Shown here: positions 33,633-44,547 of the stretch, in pieces
How positions within the stretch are numbered: the stretch's first letter is position 1
Layout: every line of letters begins with the position of its first letter
Source of the DNA: Mermis nigrescens
Taxonomy: Eukaryota; Nematoda; Enoplea; Mermithida; Mermithidae
DNA: 64,000 nucleotides
Direction of reading: 5' to 3'
Assembly: GCA_036768485.1 (NCBI GenBank)
Contig: JAVLUZ010000164.1
Coordinates: 664,677 to 728,676, forward strand
Program-made: the position numbers and the translations under genes
The notes under the pieces: generated by a model
What the model saw: only the letters and a program-made list of their open reading frames with translations
Told to the model about the DNA's origin: nothing
Databases searched by the model: none

Positions 33633-35437
33633 GGGCGTGGGTAAAATCCGGAAATGGAAATGGAAAATGGAAAATGGGTAAAAGCTGGAAATGGAAAATG
33701 GAAATGGAAAATGGAAAAATGGGTAAAAGCCGGAAAATGGAAAATGGAAAAGTGGGTAAAAGCCGGAAATGGAGAATGGAAAATGGAAAATTTTCCATTT
33801 CCTTTATTTTCAACGGAAAATGGTTCATTTTCAAAATTTTCGGTCGTAAATGTCAAACTCTTGTCGTTTTTCACTAAATTTCTCAATTTTTGAAGAAATT
33901 TCAAAAGCGTGACTAAAAATGGAAAAGTCTACAAAAAAATGGAAAAAACTTAAAATTGTTCATTTCTTCGTCTTTTCATTCAAAATTCTCCTCTTTTGAA
34001 AAAATTGACCTTTCAGATCCGAAAAAATCGTTATCCACTTCGACTACAACGATTTTGTCGCAGATGGAAAATTGCTGCAAAATGGAAAAATAGGGTAAAA
34101 CCCGGAAATGGAAAATGGAAAATGGAAAATTTTCCATTTCCTTTATTTTCAACGGAAAATGGTTCATTTTCAAAATTTTAGGACGTAAATGACAAACTCA
34201 TGTCGTTTTTCATCAAGTTTCTCAATTTTTCAAGACATTTTGAAGGCGTAACTAAAAATGGAAAAGTCTACAAAAGATGGATAAAACTGAAAATTGTTCA
34301 TTTCTTCGTCTTTTCACTCAAAATTCTCCTCTTTTGAAAGAATTGACCTTCCAGATCCGAAAAAATCGTTATCCACTTCGACTACAACGATTTTGTTGCA
34401 GATGGAAAATCGCCGGAAAATGGAAAAATAGGGTAAAACCCGGTAATGGAAAATGGAAAATGGAAAATTTTCCATTTCCTTTATTTTCAATGGAAAATGG
34501 TTCATTTTTTAGTTGAGCTTTTGAAATTTCTTCAAAAATAAAGAAATTTGGTGAGAAACGTCATGATTTCGACATTCACGACCGAAAATTTTGAAAATTA
34601 ATCATTTTCTATTGAAAATGAAGGAAATGGAAAATTTTCCATTTTCCATTTTCCATTTCCGGGTTTTACCCTATTTTTCCATTTTCCGGCAATTTTCCAT
34701 CTGCGACGAAATCGTTGTAGTCGAATTGGATAACGATTTTTTCGGATCTGGAAGGTCAATTTTTTCAAAAGAGAAGAGTTTTGTGTAAAAAGACGAAGAA
34801 ATGAACAATTTTTAGTTTTTTTCCGTTTTTTTGTAGACTTTTCCATATTTAGTTACGCGTTCGAAATTTCTTCAAAAATAGAGAAATTTGGTGAGAAACG
34901 ACATGATTTCGATATTTACGACCGAAAATTTTGAAAATTAACCATTTTCCATTGAAAATAGAGGAAATGGAAAATTGTCCATTTTCCATTTTCCATTTTC
35001 CATTTCCGGGTTTTACCCTATTTTTCCATTTTCCGGCGATTTTCCATCTGCGACGAAATCGTTGTAGTCGAAGTGGATAACAATTTTTTCGGATTTGGAA
35101 GGTCAATTTTTTCAAACGAGGAGAATTTTGAGTGATAAGACGAAGAAATGAACGATTTTTCGTTTTTTTCCGTTTTTGTAGACTTTTCCATTTTTAGTTA
35201 CACTTTCGAAATTTCTTCAAAAATAAGAAATTTGGTGAGAAACGACATGAGTTTGACAATAACGACCGAAAATTTTGAAAATGAACCATTTTCCGCTAAA
35301 AATAAAGGAAATGGAAAATTTTCCATTTCCATTTTCCATTTTCCATTTTCCGGCTTTTACCCATTTTTCCATTTCCATTTTCCATTTCCGGCTTTTACCC
35401 ATTTTCAATTTTCCATTTCCGGATCTTACCTTTCCCC
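33633..35437. mobile_element. 1.8-kb palindromic GGAAAATGG-repeat element inserted in ORF2
   Basis: The ends GGGCGTGGGTAAAATCCGG and CCGGATCTTACCTTTCCCC form an inverted repeat, and both flanks carry TGTATTGTT (33624-33632 and 35438-35446), a 9-bp target duplication. Joining the flanks restores the retrotransposon frame (Cys-Ile-Val then Asp-Cys-Arg-Asn). Inside are arrays of GGAAATGG/GGAAAATGG on the left and their complement on the right, with about four copies, in both orientations, of a module that includes GATTTTGTCGCAGATGGAAA. There is no transposase. Open frames on both strands here are by-products of the repeats. Confidence 0.88.
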
Positions 35438-35520
35438 TGTATTGTTGACTGCAGAAATTTTAAACAGTTTAGGGTTTTGGTTTCAAAGCTTAATTTATTA
35501 GAATTTCTTAAGGGGCGTAT
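35438..35520 (+). pseudogene. Last codons of the interrupted ORF2
   Basis: After the 9-bp duplication the frame continues DCRNFKQFR...LEFLKGRM and stops with TAA at about 35521, the usual end of CR1-like ORF2 proteins. Confidence 0.75.
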
Positions 35521-35697
35521 GTAAGTGCACTGCCTGTACGCCTTGGCTTTACTTACATACCAACTCACTTATTTCGCTTTATTTTTTGCATTTATTGACA
35601 ATTCCTTTCCTAAAATTGCTCATTTAATAATTCTTTGCTTTATTGTATTGGTATTTGTTGTAACATGTCTCGTCCATGTAATTCAGCCATAAATTAA

Positions 35698-35780
<83 letters not shown>
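35698..35780. repeat. (ATT)n tail of the retrotransposon
   Basis: About 28 uninterrupted ATT units directly after the element's 3' UTR. Non-LTR elements of this type often end in such simple repeats. Confidence 0.93.
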
Positions 35781-35781
<1 letters not shown>

Positions 35782-35789
35782 CTTCACCA

Positions 35790-35890
35790 ATTTACTCTGA
35801 TTCTTTCTTTTTTTGATTTGACAAAATTTGTATTGTTTTCATTCCGTCTCTGTCGCAATAAACTATTTCATTTTTCATTTTTTATTTCTA
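35790..35890 (+). mobile_element. Second retrotransposon family, 3' end fragment
   Basis: TTGACAAAATTTGTATTG, CATTCCGTCTCTGTCGCAAT and AAACTATTTCATTTTTCATT are repeated at 37518-37590 as the 3' end of an ORF2 remnant. A 3' UTR with an ATTTC-type tail. Confidence 0.6.
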
Positions 35891-36989
35891 TTTCATTGGT
35901 CCGTTTTTCATAAAACTTTTTTCCGCACTTTCTTTTTGCATGTCCTCCTCATTTCAATCAATATCGTTCCTTTCCACGTACATCTGCAAGTTTTACGTTC
36001 ACACCATGAAGTAAAGTTTAGCCCAAAGGTTAAGGAAACGGCCCAAAAAGACTGCCACGGGCCCTCAAAAAACTGCGACCGTGTGGTTGAACATAGGGGC
36101 GAAAAACTTGCAAAAAATCAAGAAACTGCCAAAGGAAGGAAAACCAGTGTTGCCAGGTCAAATTTCTAAAAACCCCCAAAAGAATCCCCCAAATGAGAAA
36201 AACCCCCATATTGAAAAATGCTTTGTTAAACAATTATATAAATCGATAAAACGCATACAAACGAGCTGGATGCGCTAAATAACATCGTTTTTGTGCATTT
36301 TCCACCGCGCCACATCTTTTGCAGCCAGAAATAAAAGACCATTTTTCTGAATTTTTCGGTTTTTTTTAATTACCTATATACCTATATAAAATGTTTTAAA
36401 ATGCTTGTTTTGCGCATCATTTTTTGGATTCTTATTTCTCATAATAGAACGTGCACAAAACTAGCCAATTCAAGCGGACCTACGTCTAGCTAAAGCAAAA
36501 GCTCAAAAATTTACAAATGCTTTCTAGAACAACTTTCTGATGATATTCATGCATTATTTGTTCATAAAATGCTTTCAGCTAAGCAGCATAATACATTAAC
36601 AACCTTTTATAAACAATTTATTTCAAAACGGTTCACCAAATTCACTCTAACACGACTTTAGGAGCATAATTATCGATTTCTTCAAACAAAACATCATCCA
36701 AACAAAATTGGACATCACTTACGTGCGAGCTAAAATCAGTTTGAGAATCATAAATTTGATTGGAGAATTTATCTAGCATAGATTTTGTTATTTCAAAATT
36801 TGAACAGGTTTGTTCGCGTCACATTAATCCGTATCGAACCGCTAAAATATTTTCAACAGTACTGGCATGCATACGGTTACGTAACTTATTTTTAACAAAT
36901 TTTATATCTGGAAATCATTTTTCGAATTGGGGATGGGGCGGTAGCACACATTTTACAGGAAGAACGAGAGATCTGAAATTGCCTGAAAA

Positions 36990-37210
36990 CTGTCTAAAAC
37001 CTGTTTACGCGAATGACCATAAAACCGATAAAAAATCTTTAGATGGTAAGAGATTATTATGAATAATATTATATGTAACAATTAAATCAAAATAAATTCT
37101 ACAGATTTCAAGCCTCTCTAAATATAACGCTTTTAACCTTTCATCATAAGAAAGTTCAGTACATCCAAAGGTTTGAATAGGTAATAAAAACAATTTGCCA
37201 AAAGGCTAAT
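36990..37210 (-). pseudogene. Retrotransposon ORF2 C-terminal fragment
   Basis: On the minus strand the frame includes LSYDERLKALYLERLEICRI and TYNIIHNNLLPSKDF, the CR1-like ORF2 C-terminal block. The same fragment in opposite orientation is at 42345-42427 plus 43287-43370, where a DNA element splits it. Confidence 0.75.
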
Positions 37211-37592
37211 CAAATTAAAATCTTTTTTTCATCATCACTCGATCAGTTAACTCGGTAAAGCTAAAAATACCTACCTAAATCTCGCTTAAATTTGAAAATG
37301 TATTGTTTTGCAAATAGACTCCCTCCTCTTTGGAATAATTTGCCAGAAGTTGTAAATGCCTAGAACTTTCCCTCCTTCAGCAGTCGTTTAGAGAAAATTA
37401 GTTTTACCTTAGACTATAAGTAAGTGCAAACCGCCTTTATAGTCCTTGCGCAGTTTATTGATATTATATTTCATTGCATTGACGACATTTTAGTGTATTT
37501 ACTTTCTTTTTTTTAATTTGACCAAATTTGTATTGTTTTAATTCCGTCTCTGTCGCAATAAACTATTTCATTTTTTTCATTTTTCAATATGG
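37210..37592 (+). pseudogene. Retrotransposon ORF2 tail and 3' UTR
   Basis: A decayed coding tail (around RLPPLWNNLPEVV-like codons at 37315-37360, then FRRLEKI-like codons) is followed by a 3' UTR with CCGTCTCTGTCGCAATAAAC, as at 35790-35890. Confidence 0.6.
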
Positions 37593-38148
37593 CACAAAGA
37601 AAAGGAAAATATGACGCAGAGATTGTACAAATGAAACGATGAACTATAAACTCAACATGGACGATGAACCTCGATATGAAACCCGGGCCCCAAGCAGTGT
37701 TGCCATGCCAGGTCTAAATTTTCAGCAGCCATAGATTCATCCATAGAAATCCTAAAATTTCCATAGATTTCTGATATTATTGTAACAACACTAACCTTTG
37801 TGTACATAAGGTTCGCTATTCTTTCAAATAATTAGTCGATTTGATGGCGACTGTTCATTAAAACGATATTTTAGAAGAATTGAAATACATTCTATCGTGA
37901 TAATAGGGCTAAAAAATAAAAGTCCTGAAATAAAAAAAGGTAAGCTGAGCTGGGCAAGCACGGCTGTGCTGTGGGCTTAGCTTCTCTTACTAAAATTTAT
38001 TACTTGCACATTAGAGGAAAAGCCCCAAAAAAACCTCGAAAATTTTGAAAAATCCCCATGAAATCCCCCGTGAGCTAAAACCCCAAAAAATTCCCCAAGG
38101 ATTCCAAAACCCACAAAATGGGGGAAAACCCAAAACCTGACAACACTG

Positions 38149-39124
38149 AGGAAAACTGCCTACCTGGCAACATCGCCTAACAGTAAATTTTAAAATTATA
38201 AATGTGCAACAACTAGCTCTTGCTGATTTTGCAAATCAATCACTGATTTCATAAGCTTGAGAATGCGACAGCATTTTGTCTAATGCAAAGTGTGATATGA
38301 AAAAGCTTGCTTTATTTGATTTAATGTTAACTTTAAACTTTAATTTTGACTCTAAAGCCTTTTCGAACAGTATATATAGTATATACGTTACTTAATGCTG
38401 TCATCCTAAAATACAAGGCTGTAGCATTATTTGTTTGACTCAAAAAAGTTCATGGTCTATTTCACAAAATTTTTTGCTTGATTGCAATGTTTGAGTCGAC
38501 ATAAATCAATTACAAAAGCGGCTCAAACAGAAGCAGCAATTATGATAATATGCGTTACAATTGATCAGCATATGAAGGTTTACTACGCAAGTCTTATTAC
38601 AGTTAGCTGCCTAGAAACCACTTTTATACCTGCTCGCTAATTTGTTGAGAATTAATTTTTGTGCATCAGGTTTCGTGAAATAGACTATGGTTTTATATGC
38701 GGCTTTAATTATACATAGTCGGTTTCACACAACTTCGGTCATAAATTTTAAAACGATTTCCGATAATAAGCTGACAGACTGTGAGTATAGCATTGATCTG
38801 ATATATAATTATCTAAATCCTCGGCTTACTATCGTTGAAAATTCTCGGAATTTATGCGCAAAGTTATGTGACACAGACTATTAACTTTGCTACCTATTTA
38901 ATCTTCCTGATAAATTGTCCATAAAAGATTCGTTTAGAATAGGGTGCGAATAGAGGGAAAGATTGTTCCTGATTTCATTATCAGAACAAAACTGCTGCCC
39001 CGTGAATTTATGGCAATTAATTTTATTTGATAAATATGTTTAAACTTTAGCGCGTTTAAATTAATTTTTATTTACTGTATTCCTTATAATCATAAACGGT
39101 GTCGGAGAACATTCGAAATCCGTA
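38149..39124. other. Spacer between the two hAT-like copies
   Basis: 976 bp including the two target duplications. 38690-38790 (TAGTCGGTTTCACACAACTT, AAACGATTTCCGATAATAAG) recurs at 63833-63920, so part of it is a dispersed repeat. An open frame at 38687-38884 covers this repeat and has no known domain. Confidence 0.5.
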
Positions 39125-39377
39125 CAGGGTTGCCAGGTTGGGGGTTTTCCCCCATTTTGATGGTTTTTTAAGGTCCTTGGGGTTTTTAGGGGTTATAGCT
39201 CATGGGGGTTTTTTAAAAAGTTTTGAGGATTTTTTGGGGTTTTTCTATTTAATGTGCGAGTATTGAATTTTAGAGAGTTTGGCACTCGTGTAGCTGGTTC
39301 ACATATGTATTAACATAAGTCATATTACAAGGGCGTATGTGTGCGGTCGATAGCATATGAGGAAACAAGAGAAAGTT

Positions 39378-39450
39378 GCTGGCATTTGGATTCGAAACGT
39401 GGACCCCTTGCTCTAAAGTCCAGAACCATAACCAATCGACTAACGCTGGT
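39378..39450 (-). ncRNA. tRNA-like (SINE-head) sequence
   Basis: Minus strand TTAGTCGATTGGTTATGG resembles a pol III A box with D-loop, and GTTTCGAATCC about 30 nt on resembles a B box. The anticodon stem (TCTGG / AGCAA) does not pair and the acceptor stem is unclear, so this is not a functional tRNA gene; a tRNA-derived SINE piece or tRNA pseudogene is more likely. Confidence 0.4.
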
Positions 39451-39522
39451 TAATTTCGATAAAGATTGCAAGGTATTTGTAATTTTTGCTGGTTTACCAG
39501 CTGATTAGGCTTAGGCTTAGTA

Positions 39523-39671
39523 TCATGGACTGACCAAAATGTTGGTGCCAGCGTTTAAAATAAGCCTGAGTAATGGGATGCGACGAGCGGAGCGAGCAAA
39601 GCGAACGACGCGAGTTGCATCCCATTACTTAGGCTTATTTTAATCGCTGGCACCAACATTTTGGTCAGTCA
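39523..39671. mobile_element. Palindromic hairpin element (family E)
   Basis: GACTGACCAAAATGTTGGTG, CCAGCG and AGTAATGGGATGC on the left pair with their complements on the right, around a GAGCGGAGCGAGCAAAGCGA centre. Arms of about 57 bp with very few mismatches. Preceded by AGGCTTAGGCTTAG as at 27681. Confidence 0.8.
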
Positions 39672-40182
39672 CATGAATCTGCTGGAAAAATCTGATGACT
39701 GCCTTATTTGTTTTCGACTTGACTCAAATCAAACCAGTTAGGTGGCAGCTTTCACCGGATACTACTTGCTGTATACGTACCTATAACGTGGCTATCTTAA
39801 TACATATGTGAACCAGCTACACCAATGCCGAGAGTTTAAAGGCAGCAATCAATTACTGTAAGTTTTTGTCAAGAGAAGCTCGACAGTACAACACAATCGT
39901 GCGTGCTCAGTTCAGAGCTGACCTTTTTTTATTTCAGGACTTTGGTTTTTAGCCCTATGATCCGGTAGAATTTATTTCAATTCTTCTAAAATATCGCGTT
40001 AATGAACAGTCGCCATCGATTCGACTAATTTTATTTGAAAGAATAGCGAACCTTAAGTACACAAAGGTGAGTGTTGTCACAAAAATATCAGGAATCTAGG
40101 GAAATTTTTGGATTTCTATGGATGAAATCTATAAATTTCAGGGAAATTTTCGGATTTCTATGGATGAAATCTATAAATTTCA

Positions 40183-42152
40183 CTCTTCCAAGGAGGATCA
40201 ACTTATTAAATCTGGAAATTTGAATTCTTTTTATAATTTTGTTAATTCTCGTATTAGTGGTAAAAGAACTATTCCGATCTTAAATGATGGCGATCGTGTG
40301 ATTGCTTCTACCGACAAAGATAAGGCAAACGTTTTTAGCACACTTTTTGCTTCAGTCTTTAGTGTTCCTACGCAAACGAATTTTGGTCTTATTAATGCTT
40401 GTGCACAGCCAAAGTTGTCAAACGTTCGTTTTTCTGATGATGTCGTTTTTTCTGCTATACGGAAAATTAAACCATCATTATCGATTGGCCCTGACGGACT
40501 TTGCGCATTTTTTGTGAAAAAACTTGCTTTTGTACTTACCCAGCCCTTAACCACTATTTTTGAAATATCTTTCAGAACCCATTGTATTCCTGCACTGTGG
40601 CGCACCGCTAATGTTGTTCCTGTGTATAAAAAGGGCGACCGGAGTGATGCTAAAAATTACAGGCCGATATCGTTATGTTGTGTTACGTGTAAGATCATGG
40701 AATCGATAATTAACAGTTCGATGCAAGCACATTTACGTGAGAATAATTTGATCTCCTCCGGTCAGTTTGGTTTCCAAAAGGGTAAATCGTGTGAATTGCA
40801 ATTACTAAAGTGCAAAAATGAATGGACAAAATTAATTGATGAAAAAAACTGTTGATGTTATCTGCATTGATTTTTCTAAAGCTTTTGACACTGTAGTTCA
40901 CCGTAAATTAATTTATAAACTGGAAACTTTTGGATTTTCTGGAGATAATTGAGTTGGTTAACTTGTTTTTTGAGCGATAGGACTCAAAGGGTTGTTATTA
41001 ACGGTCAGTTTTCGAGCGAAAAATCTGTCACTAGCGGTGTCCCTCAGGGCAGTATACTTGGCCCGATTCTTTTCGTTTTATTCATAAATGACATTAACGA
41101 CCGCTTAAATAGCAAAGCTTGCCTTTTTGCCGATGACGTCAAGCTTTATAATTTATCTAGCAATCACACCCAACTCCAAGATGATATCGCTAAACTCGTA
41201 GTCTGGTCCAAGGATTGGCAGTTAAAAATTGCTACTGAAAAATGCTACGCGTTATATCTAGGTTTTGGAAATCCCAAGCATTCTTATAGAATTTCTGACC
41301 TGACTGTAGAACAGAGTGTAAATTCTGTAAAGGATTTGGGTGTTTACGTATCAAGTAAACTTGATTTTAATTTCCACTATAATGATATAACGCGTAGAGC
41401 TTATGCTAGGGCTATGCTAATATCGAAATCATTTGCTTCTAAAAATGAACTAAATATGTCTAGGGCTTTTACTGTTTACGTCAGACCGCTTCTTGAGTAT
41501 TGTAGCATTGTTTGGAATCCATACCGTAAGACCCATGTTTCAATGATCGAAAATGTTCAAAGGAAATTTACACGTAAAATTATTGGATTTCAGGGACTTT
41601 CTTATGCTGAAAGACTCAGTTCCCTAGAATTGGATAGCCTGGAGATTCGCAGATTGCGTAGTGATCTGTATATGATGTATCATATATTGAGTGGTAGATG
41701 CGTTTTGCAGCAAGCCAACTTTTTTACTTTTTGTGAAAACAGCACGCATGCTCAAAATTCAATGAAATGTGAATGCACTCCTTTTCGGCTTGATGTTCGT
41801 GGGTATGATTTATCCGATAGGTGGATTCACGTATGGAATTCCCTCTCTGATGCTGTTGTAAGATCTCCTAGTGTTGCTTCCCTCCTTGAAAAGTTGATCT
41901 AACGGGGTATTTGCTAGGGGGCGTGTTCTAAGTGCATAATTTATTTAGCCTGCGCGCCTACCTTCGTCTTTTGCACGAATCTCGTATAAATGTACTTTAA
42001 TTAATAATTTCTTGCTTTTAGAATATGTGATTCGGTATGATGATTCATGTCGAATGTTTATTTATAATTGTATTGCATTGTATATTAATGTTTCTTTTCT
42101 TATTGTGTTCTTTTTTGTGCGACAAAAATAAAATATTTGTATTTGTATTTGT
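40183..42152 (+). pseudogene. CR1-like retrotransposon, 5' truncated, frameshifted
   Basis: Two long frames, 40183-40855 and 40949-41902, encode ORF2 from just before the reverse transcriptase. Visible are SIGPDGLCAFFVKKL, NYRPISLCCVTCKIMESI, then (after a frame change near 40850) CIDFSKAFDTVVH, GVPQGSILGPILFVLFIND, FADDVKLYN, VYVRPLLEYCSIVWNP and a C-terminal SLLEKLI with TAA at about 41900. A further break is near 40950. The 3' UTR ends in a (TATTTG)n tail at 42130-42152. Endonuclease and ORF1 are missing. It is inserted in the hAT-like copy 2, since the flanks CTATAAATTTCA and TGAAAAATTTAGACC are continuous in copy 1. Confidence 0.9.
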
Positions 42153-42344
42153 ATGAAAAATTTAGACCTGGCAACACTGCCCGAGGCCCGGTTTTCATAT
42201 CGAGGTTCATCGTCCAAGTTGCGTTAATAATTCATCGTTCCATTTGTTTATTCTCCACGTCATTTTTTCCTTTTTTGTGCCATATTGATTTTGATTTGAT
42301 TAGTCTTTTGGCTAATTGTTTTTGTTACATATTCAAACATTTGG

Positions 42345-42427
42345 ATGTACTGAACTTTCTATGATGAAAGGTTAAAAGCGTTCAATTTAGAGAGGCTTTT
42401 GAACTCCGTAGGATTTATTTTGATTTA
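42345..42427 (+). pseudogene. Retrotransposon ORF2 fragment, left half
   Basis: TGTACTGAACTTTCTATGAT to TGATTTA is the left part of the fragment found whole at 36990-37210. It resumes at 43287. Confidence 0.7.
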
Positions 42428-43286
42428 CAGGGTGGCCACTCACCCGGGAATCCGAGAAACCCGGGAAAAGCCCGGGCATTTTTTCGGCATCCGGGAAAAA
42501 TCCGGGATTTTCGTCAAGAAATTTAGTTTGAACTCAGTTTTTGGAGGCCAAAAATATTGAATTAATAGTACAATGTTACATTTTTTATCGCTTTTAGTAT
42601 CACACTAGTTTACGTGTTTTTATATTTTATCATGTAGCATTTATTTCCGTTTTTCTTCTCGCCCATTGCCACATCGTTGATTGCTATTTGTGTATTCTCT
42701 TTGTTTGATATGGCTAGTAGCTATTTGTTTTATTGTTCGCTAAGACGTTTTTGCAACAGTGTTTTTTTGTACTCGGCAAAGATTTTTCCCGATGTACAAA
42801 GACTTTTCGGGACCGTTAAGGAAATTCTAGATCCGCCACTGATCCTATATATCTTTAAAATGGCAGAATGTGCATTTAGAATGGAAAAATGCCAATTTTT
42901 TCGGCGCTTCGCGTCGTTTTGAGTCAATTTTTAGTAATTTTTGGCGTGAGAAACCCAGAAATTAGCTGAAATACACTACCAAAGATCGAAAACCCTGTTT
43001 TACCACACTAAAATCGCTACTGTACTATATTATATTATTAAAAACTGCTATCGACAACTCGTTAGCATCATTGAAAAAGAAATTATGATTGTTCCAAAAC
43101 GTTTCGTGTAGTATTTGCATTTGTTTGATTAAAAGTTGCTTGTGCCTTATCCTTTTTCATGCTCTTATCATGACACTTCTTTGTATATAGTGTGCGTTAA
43201 AAGCATGATTTAAAACCGGGAAATTGTCCATAAATCACCCGGGAAAAACCCGGGAATCTTATTTTGGGAAACCAGTGGCCACCCTG
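42428..43286. mobile_element. 859-bp CAGGGTGGCCAC element with target duplication
   Basis: Ends CAGGGTGGCCACT and AGTGGCCACCCTG are a perfect 13-bp inverted repeat; ACCCGGGAA-type sequence follows just inside both. GATTTA flanks both sides (42422-42427, 43287-43292). The interior carries a family B copy (42758-43040) and an isolated hAT MITE end at 42826-42840. No transposase. The ends look hAT-like, although only 6 bp of duplication are visible. Confidence 0.85.
42758..43040 (+). mobile_element. Family B copy, rearranged
   Basis: CAGTGTTTTTTTGTACTCGG, GATGTACAAAGACTTTTCGG, then a foreign GAAATTCTAGATCCGCCACTG, then a CGGCGCTTCGCGTCG hairpin (42902-42916) and the ACTACCAAAGATCGAAAAC block. 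One hairpin and the distal GTACAAAG terminus are missing. Confidence 0.6.
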
Positions 43287-43700
43287 GATTTAATTGTTAC
43301 ATATAATATTTTTCATAATAATCTCTTACCTTCTGAAGATTTTTATCAGTTTTAGGGTCATTCGCGTACTAGGAATGCATTTGCAAATAAGATCTATTTA
43401 GTTAAATTTAGACTTGATTGTAAAAAGTTGTGTTTTTCTACTAGATCAGCTAGAATTTCCACAATATATTCTTCCACAATATATTCGAAATTCTCCAAAT
43501 GTTGTGATGTTTAAGAGAAATTTGAAAAAGGTTGATTTTAGTAAATTTTTGATGGGGCACACGTGAGCGCAATAATGATTTGCATGTCCATGATATTTCG
43601 CATTTTATATTATCTGTTTTATTTTTTCTTGCGACGTTTTATCCTTGCGTGTATCTGAATAAAGTATTAGTATTAGTATTCGAACATTTTTATTTTAGTG
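43287..43700 (+). pseudogene. Retrotransposon ORF2 fragment, right half, and 3' UTR
   Basis: Continues the fragment interrupted at 42427 (AATTGTTACATATAATATTT, CTTCTGAAGATTTTTATCAG), then GGAATGCATTTGCAAATAAG and a decayed tail to an AGTATT repeat near 43661-43680. Confidence 0.65.
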
Positions 43701-44104
43701 AGGTCTGCCTTAATGGCTAGCACAACGGATTTGTAAATTGCAAATTCCGGAGCTTTTGCTTCAGCTAGGCGTAGGCCTGCAATGAATTGGCAAACTTTAT
43801 ACACGTTCTATTATGAGAAATAAGAATCCAAAATATGTTCCGGAAAACAACCATTTCAAAACATTTTTGTTCAAGTAAAAAAGACGAAAAATTCATGAAA
43901 GATGATTTTTGTTATTTTGGCTGCAAAAGATATGGCACGGTGGAAAATGTATAAAAACGATGTTATTTAGCGTATCCAGCTCGTTTGTATGCGTTTTATT
44001 GACTTAATTGTAAGCATTTTTTAATATGGGGGTTTTTTAATTTGGGGGATTTTTTGAGGGGTTTTAAAAATTCGACCTGGCAACACTGAATCCGTATAGA
44101 CAGA

Positions 44105-44260
44105 CACCTGGCGTAACCAGCGGGGGAGGGGTGAAGGGGGAATTCCCCCTGCAGGAAATTATTAGTTTTGAAATGGAGGTATGCGGTTGCGCAAGGCTGT
44201 TCTGCGACGATTTTTTGCGAATAAACCATAAAAATTAGGCGCTCCGCGCCGATTTCTTCT
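44105..44260. repeat. Family C-like fragment with hairpin
   Basis: CTGGCGTAACCAGCGGGGG and GAATTCCCCCTGCAGG resemble family C ends; the palindrome GGCGCTCCGCGCC is at 44238-44250. Confidence 0.5.
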
Positions 44261-44547
44261 AGTTTTGGCTATTACATATCTCAACTTAGTGGCAACACAA
44301 AGCTTCAAAGCGTTTTCATCCTGAGAAGATTACCTATCTAGTCAATGGAAATTAAAGAGTATGCAGAAAATTCGTGCATTTTGTACAGATTGTGTTTTTT
44401 AAAAACTGTTTAGCATGACAAGACAAGCCTACAAAAGATTCGCACCTCATGGGTTCGAAGAATTTTTTAGGGTAGTAATTATTTGCAGTCAACTACAGGT
44501 AATATAGCACACAGTGTAAAATTATATGCGGTCAAAAACCAGCGGTC

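Larger units (their letters stand above)
29780..35785 (+). mobile_element. CR1-like non-LTR retrotransposon, near full length, broken
   Basis: ORF1 (29856-30788), ORF2 pieces (about 30810-33632 and 35447-35520), a 3' UTR and a long ATT-repeat tail at 35698-35780 lie in the order expected of CR1/L2-type elements. ORF2 carries AP endonuclease motifs, then reverse transcriptase motifs including YIDFCKAFD, GVPQGSVLGP and FADDLKIF. At least three frameshifts and a 1.8-kb DNA insertion inactivate it. The exact 5' end is unclear; no target duplication was identified. Confidence 0.88.
36145..38148 (+). mobile_element. hAT-like non-autonomous element, copy 1, with 8-bp TSD
   Basis: 2004 bp between CAGTGTTGCCAGGTC and ACCTGACAACACTG, flanked on both sides by AGGAAAAC (36137-36144 and 38149-38156). 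8-bp duplications and CAG..CTG ends indicate the hAT superfamily. No transposase frame is visible. It has swallowed retrotransposon remnants (about 36990-37210 minus, 37210-37592 plus), and an internal CAGTGTTGCC at 37693 suggests an older nested element. Copy 2 (39125-44088) aligns with it in the opposite orientation. Confidence 0.88.
39281..39829. mobile_element. 549-bp TIR element with 8-bp TSD, nested
   Basis: Inverted ends GGCACTCGTGTAGCTGGTTC and GGCATTGGTGTAGCTGGTTC (complement of the right end) continue as an exact match to CACATATGTATTAA. Both flanks read GAGAGTTT (39273-39280, 39830-39837). Contains a tRNA-like segment and a family E hairpin. Confidence 0.85.
39125..44088 (-). mobile_element. 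hAT-like non-autonomous element, copy 2, with 8-bp TSD and nested insertions
   Basis: Ends CAGGGTTGCCAGGTT and GACCTGGCAACACTG; flanks 39117-39124 and 44089-44096 are both AATCCGTA. Reversed, it aligns along its length with copy 1 (shared AACGCATACAAACGAGCTGG, TTTTGCAGCCA, CGATGAACCTCGATATGAAA). Three later insertions account for most of the extra length: 39281-39829, about 40183-42152 and 42428-43286. Confidence 0.88.

Noticed and set aside
33557..35501. Many 60-115 codon frames on both strands with MENGK/FSIFHF-type repeats
   Set aside because: They arise from the GGAAAATGG arrays of the inserted element and are mirrored on both strands.
39378..39450. Functional tRNA gene
   Set aside because: The anticodon stem does not pair and no acceptor stem is visible; kept only as a tRNA-like sequence.
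36145..44094. One giant 8-kb palindrome
   Set aside because: Each half has its own perfect 8-bp target duplication (AGGAAAAC and AATCCGTA), so these are two inverted copies of one element and not a single unit.
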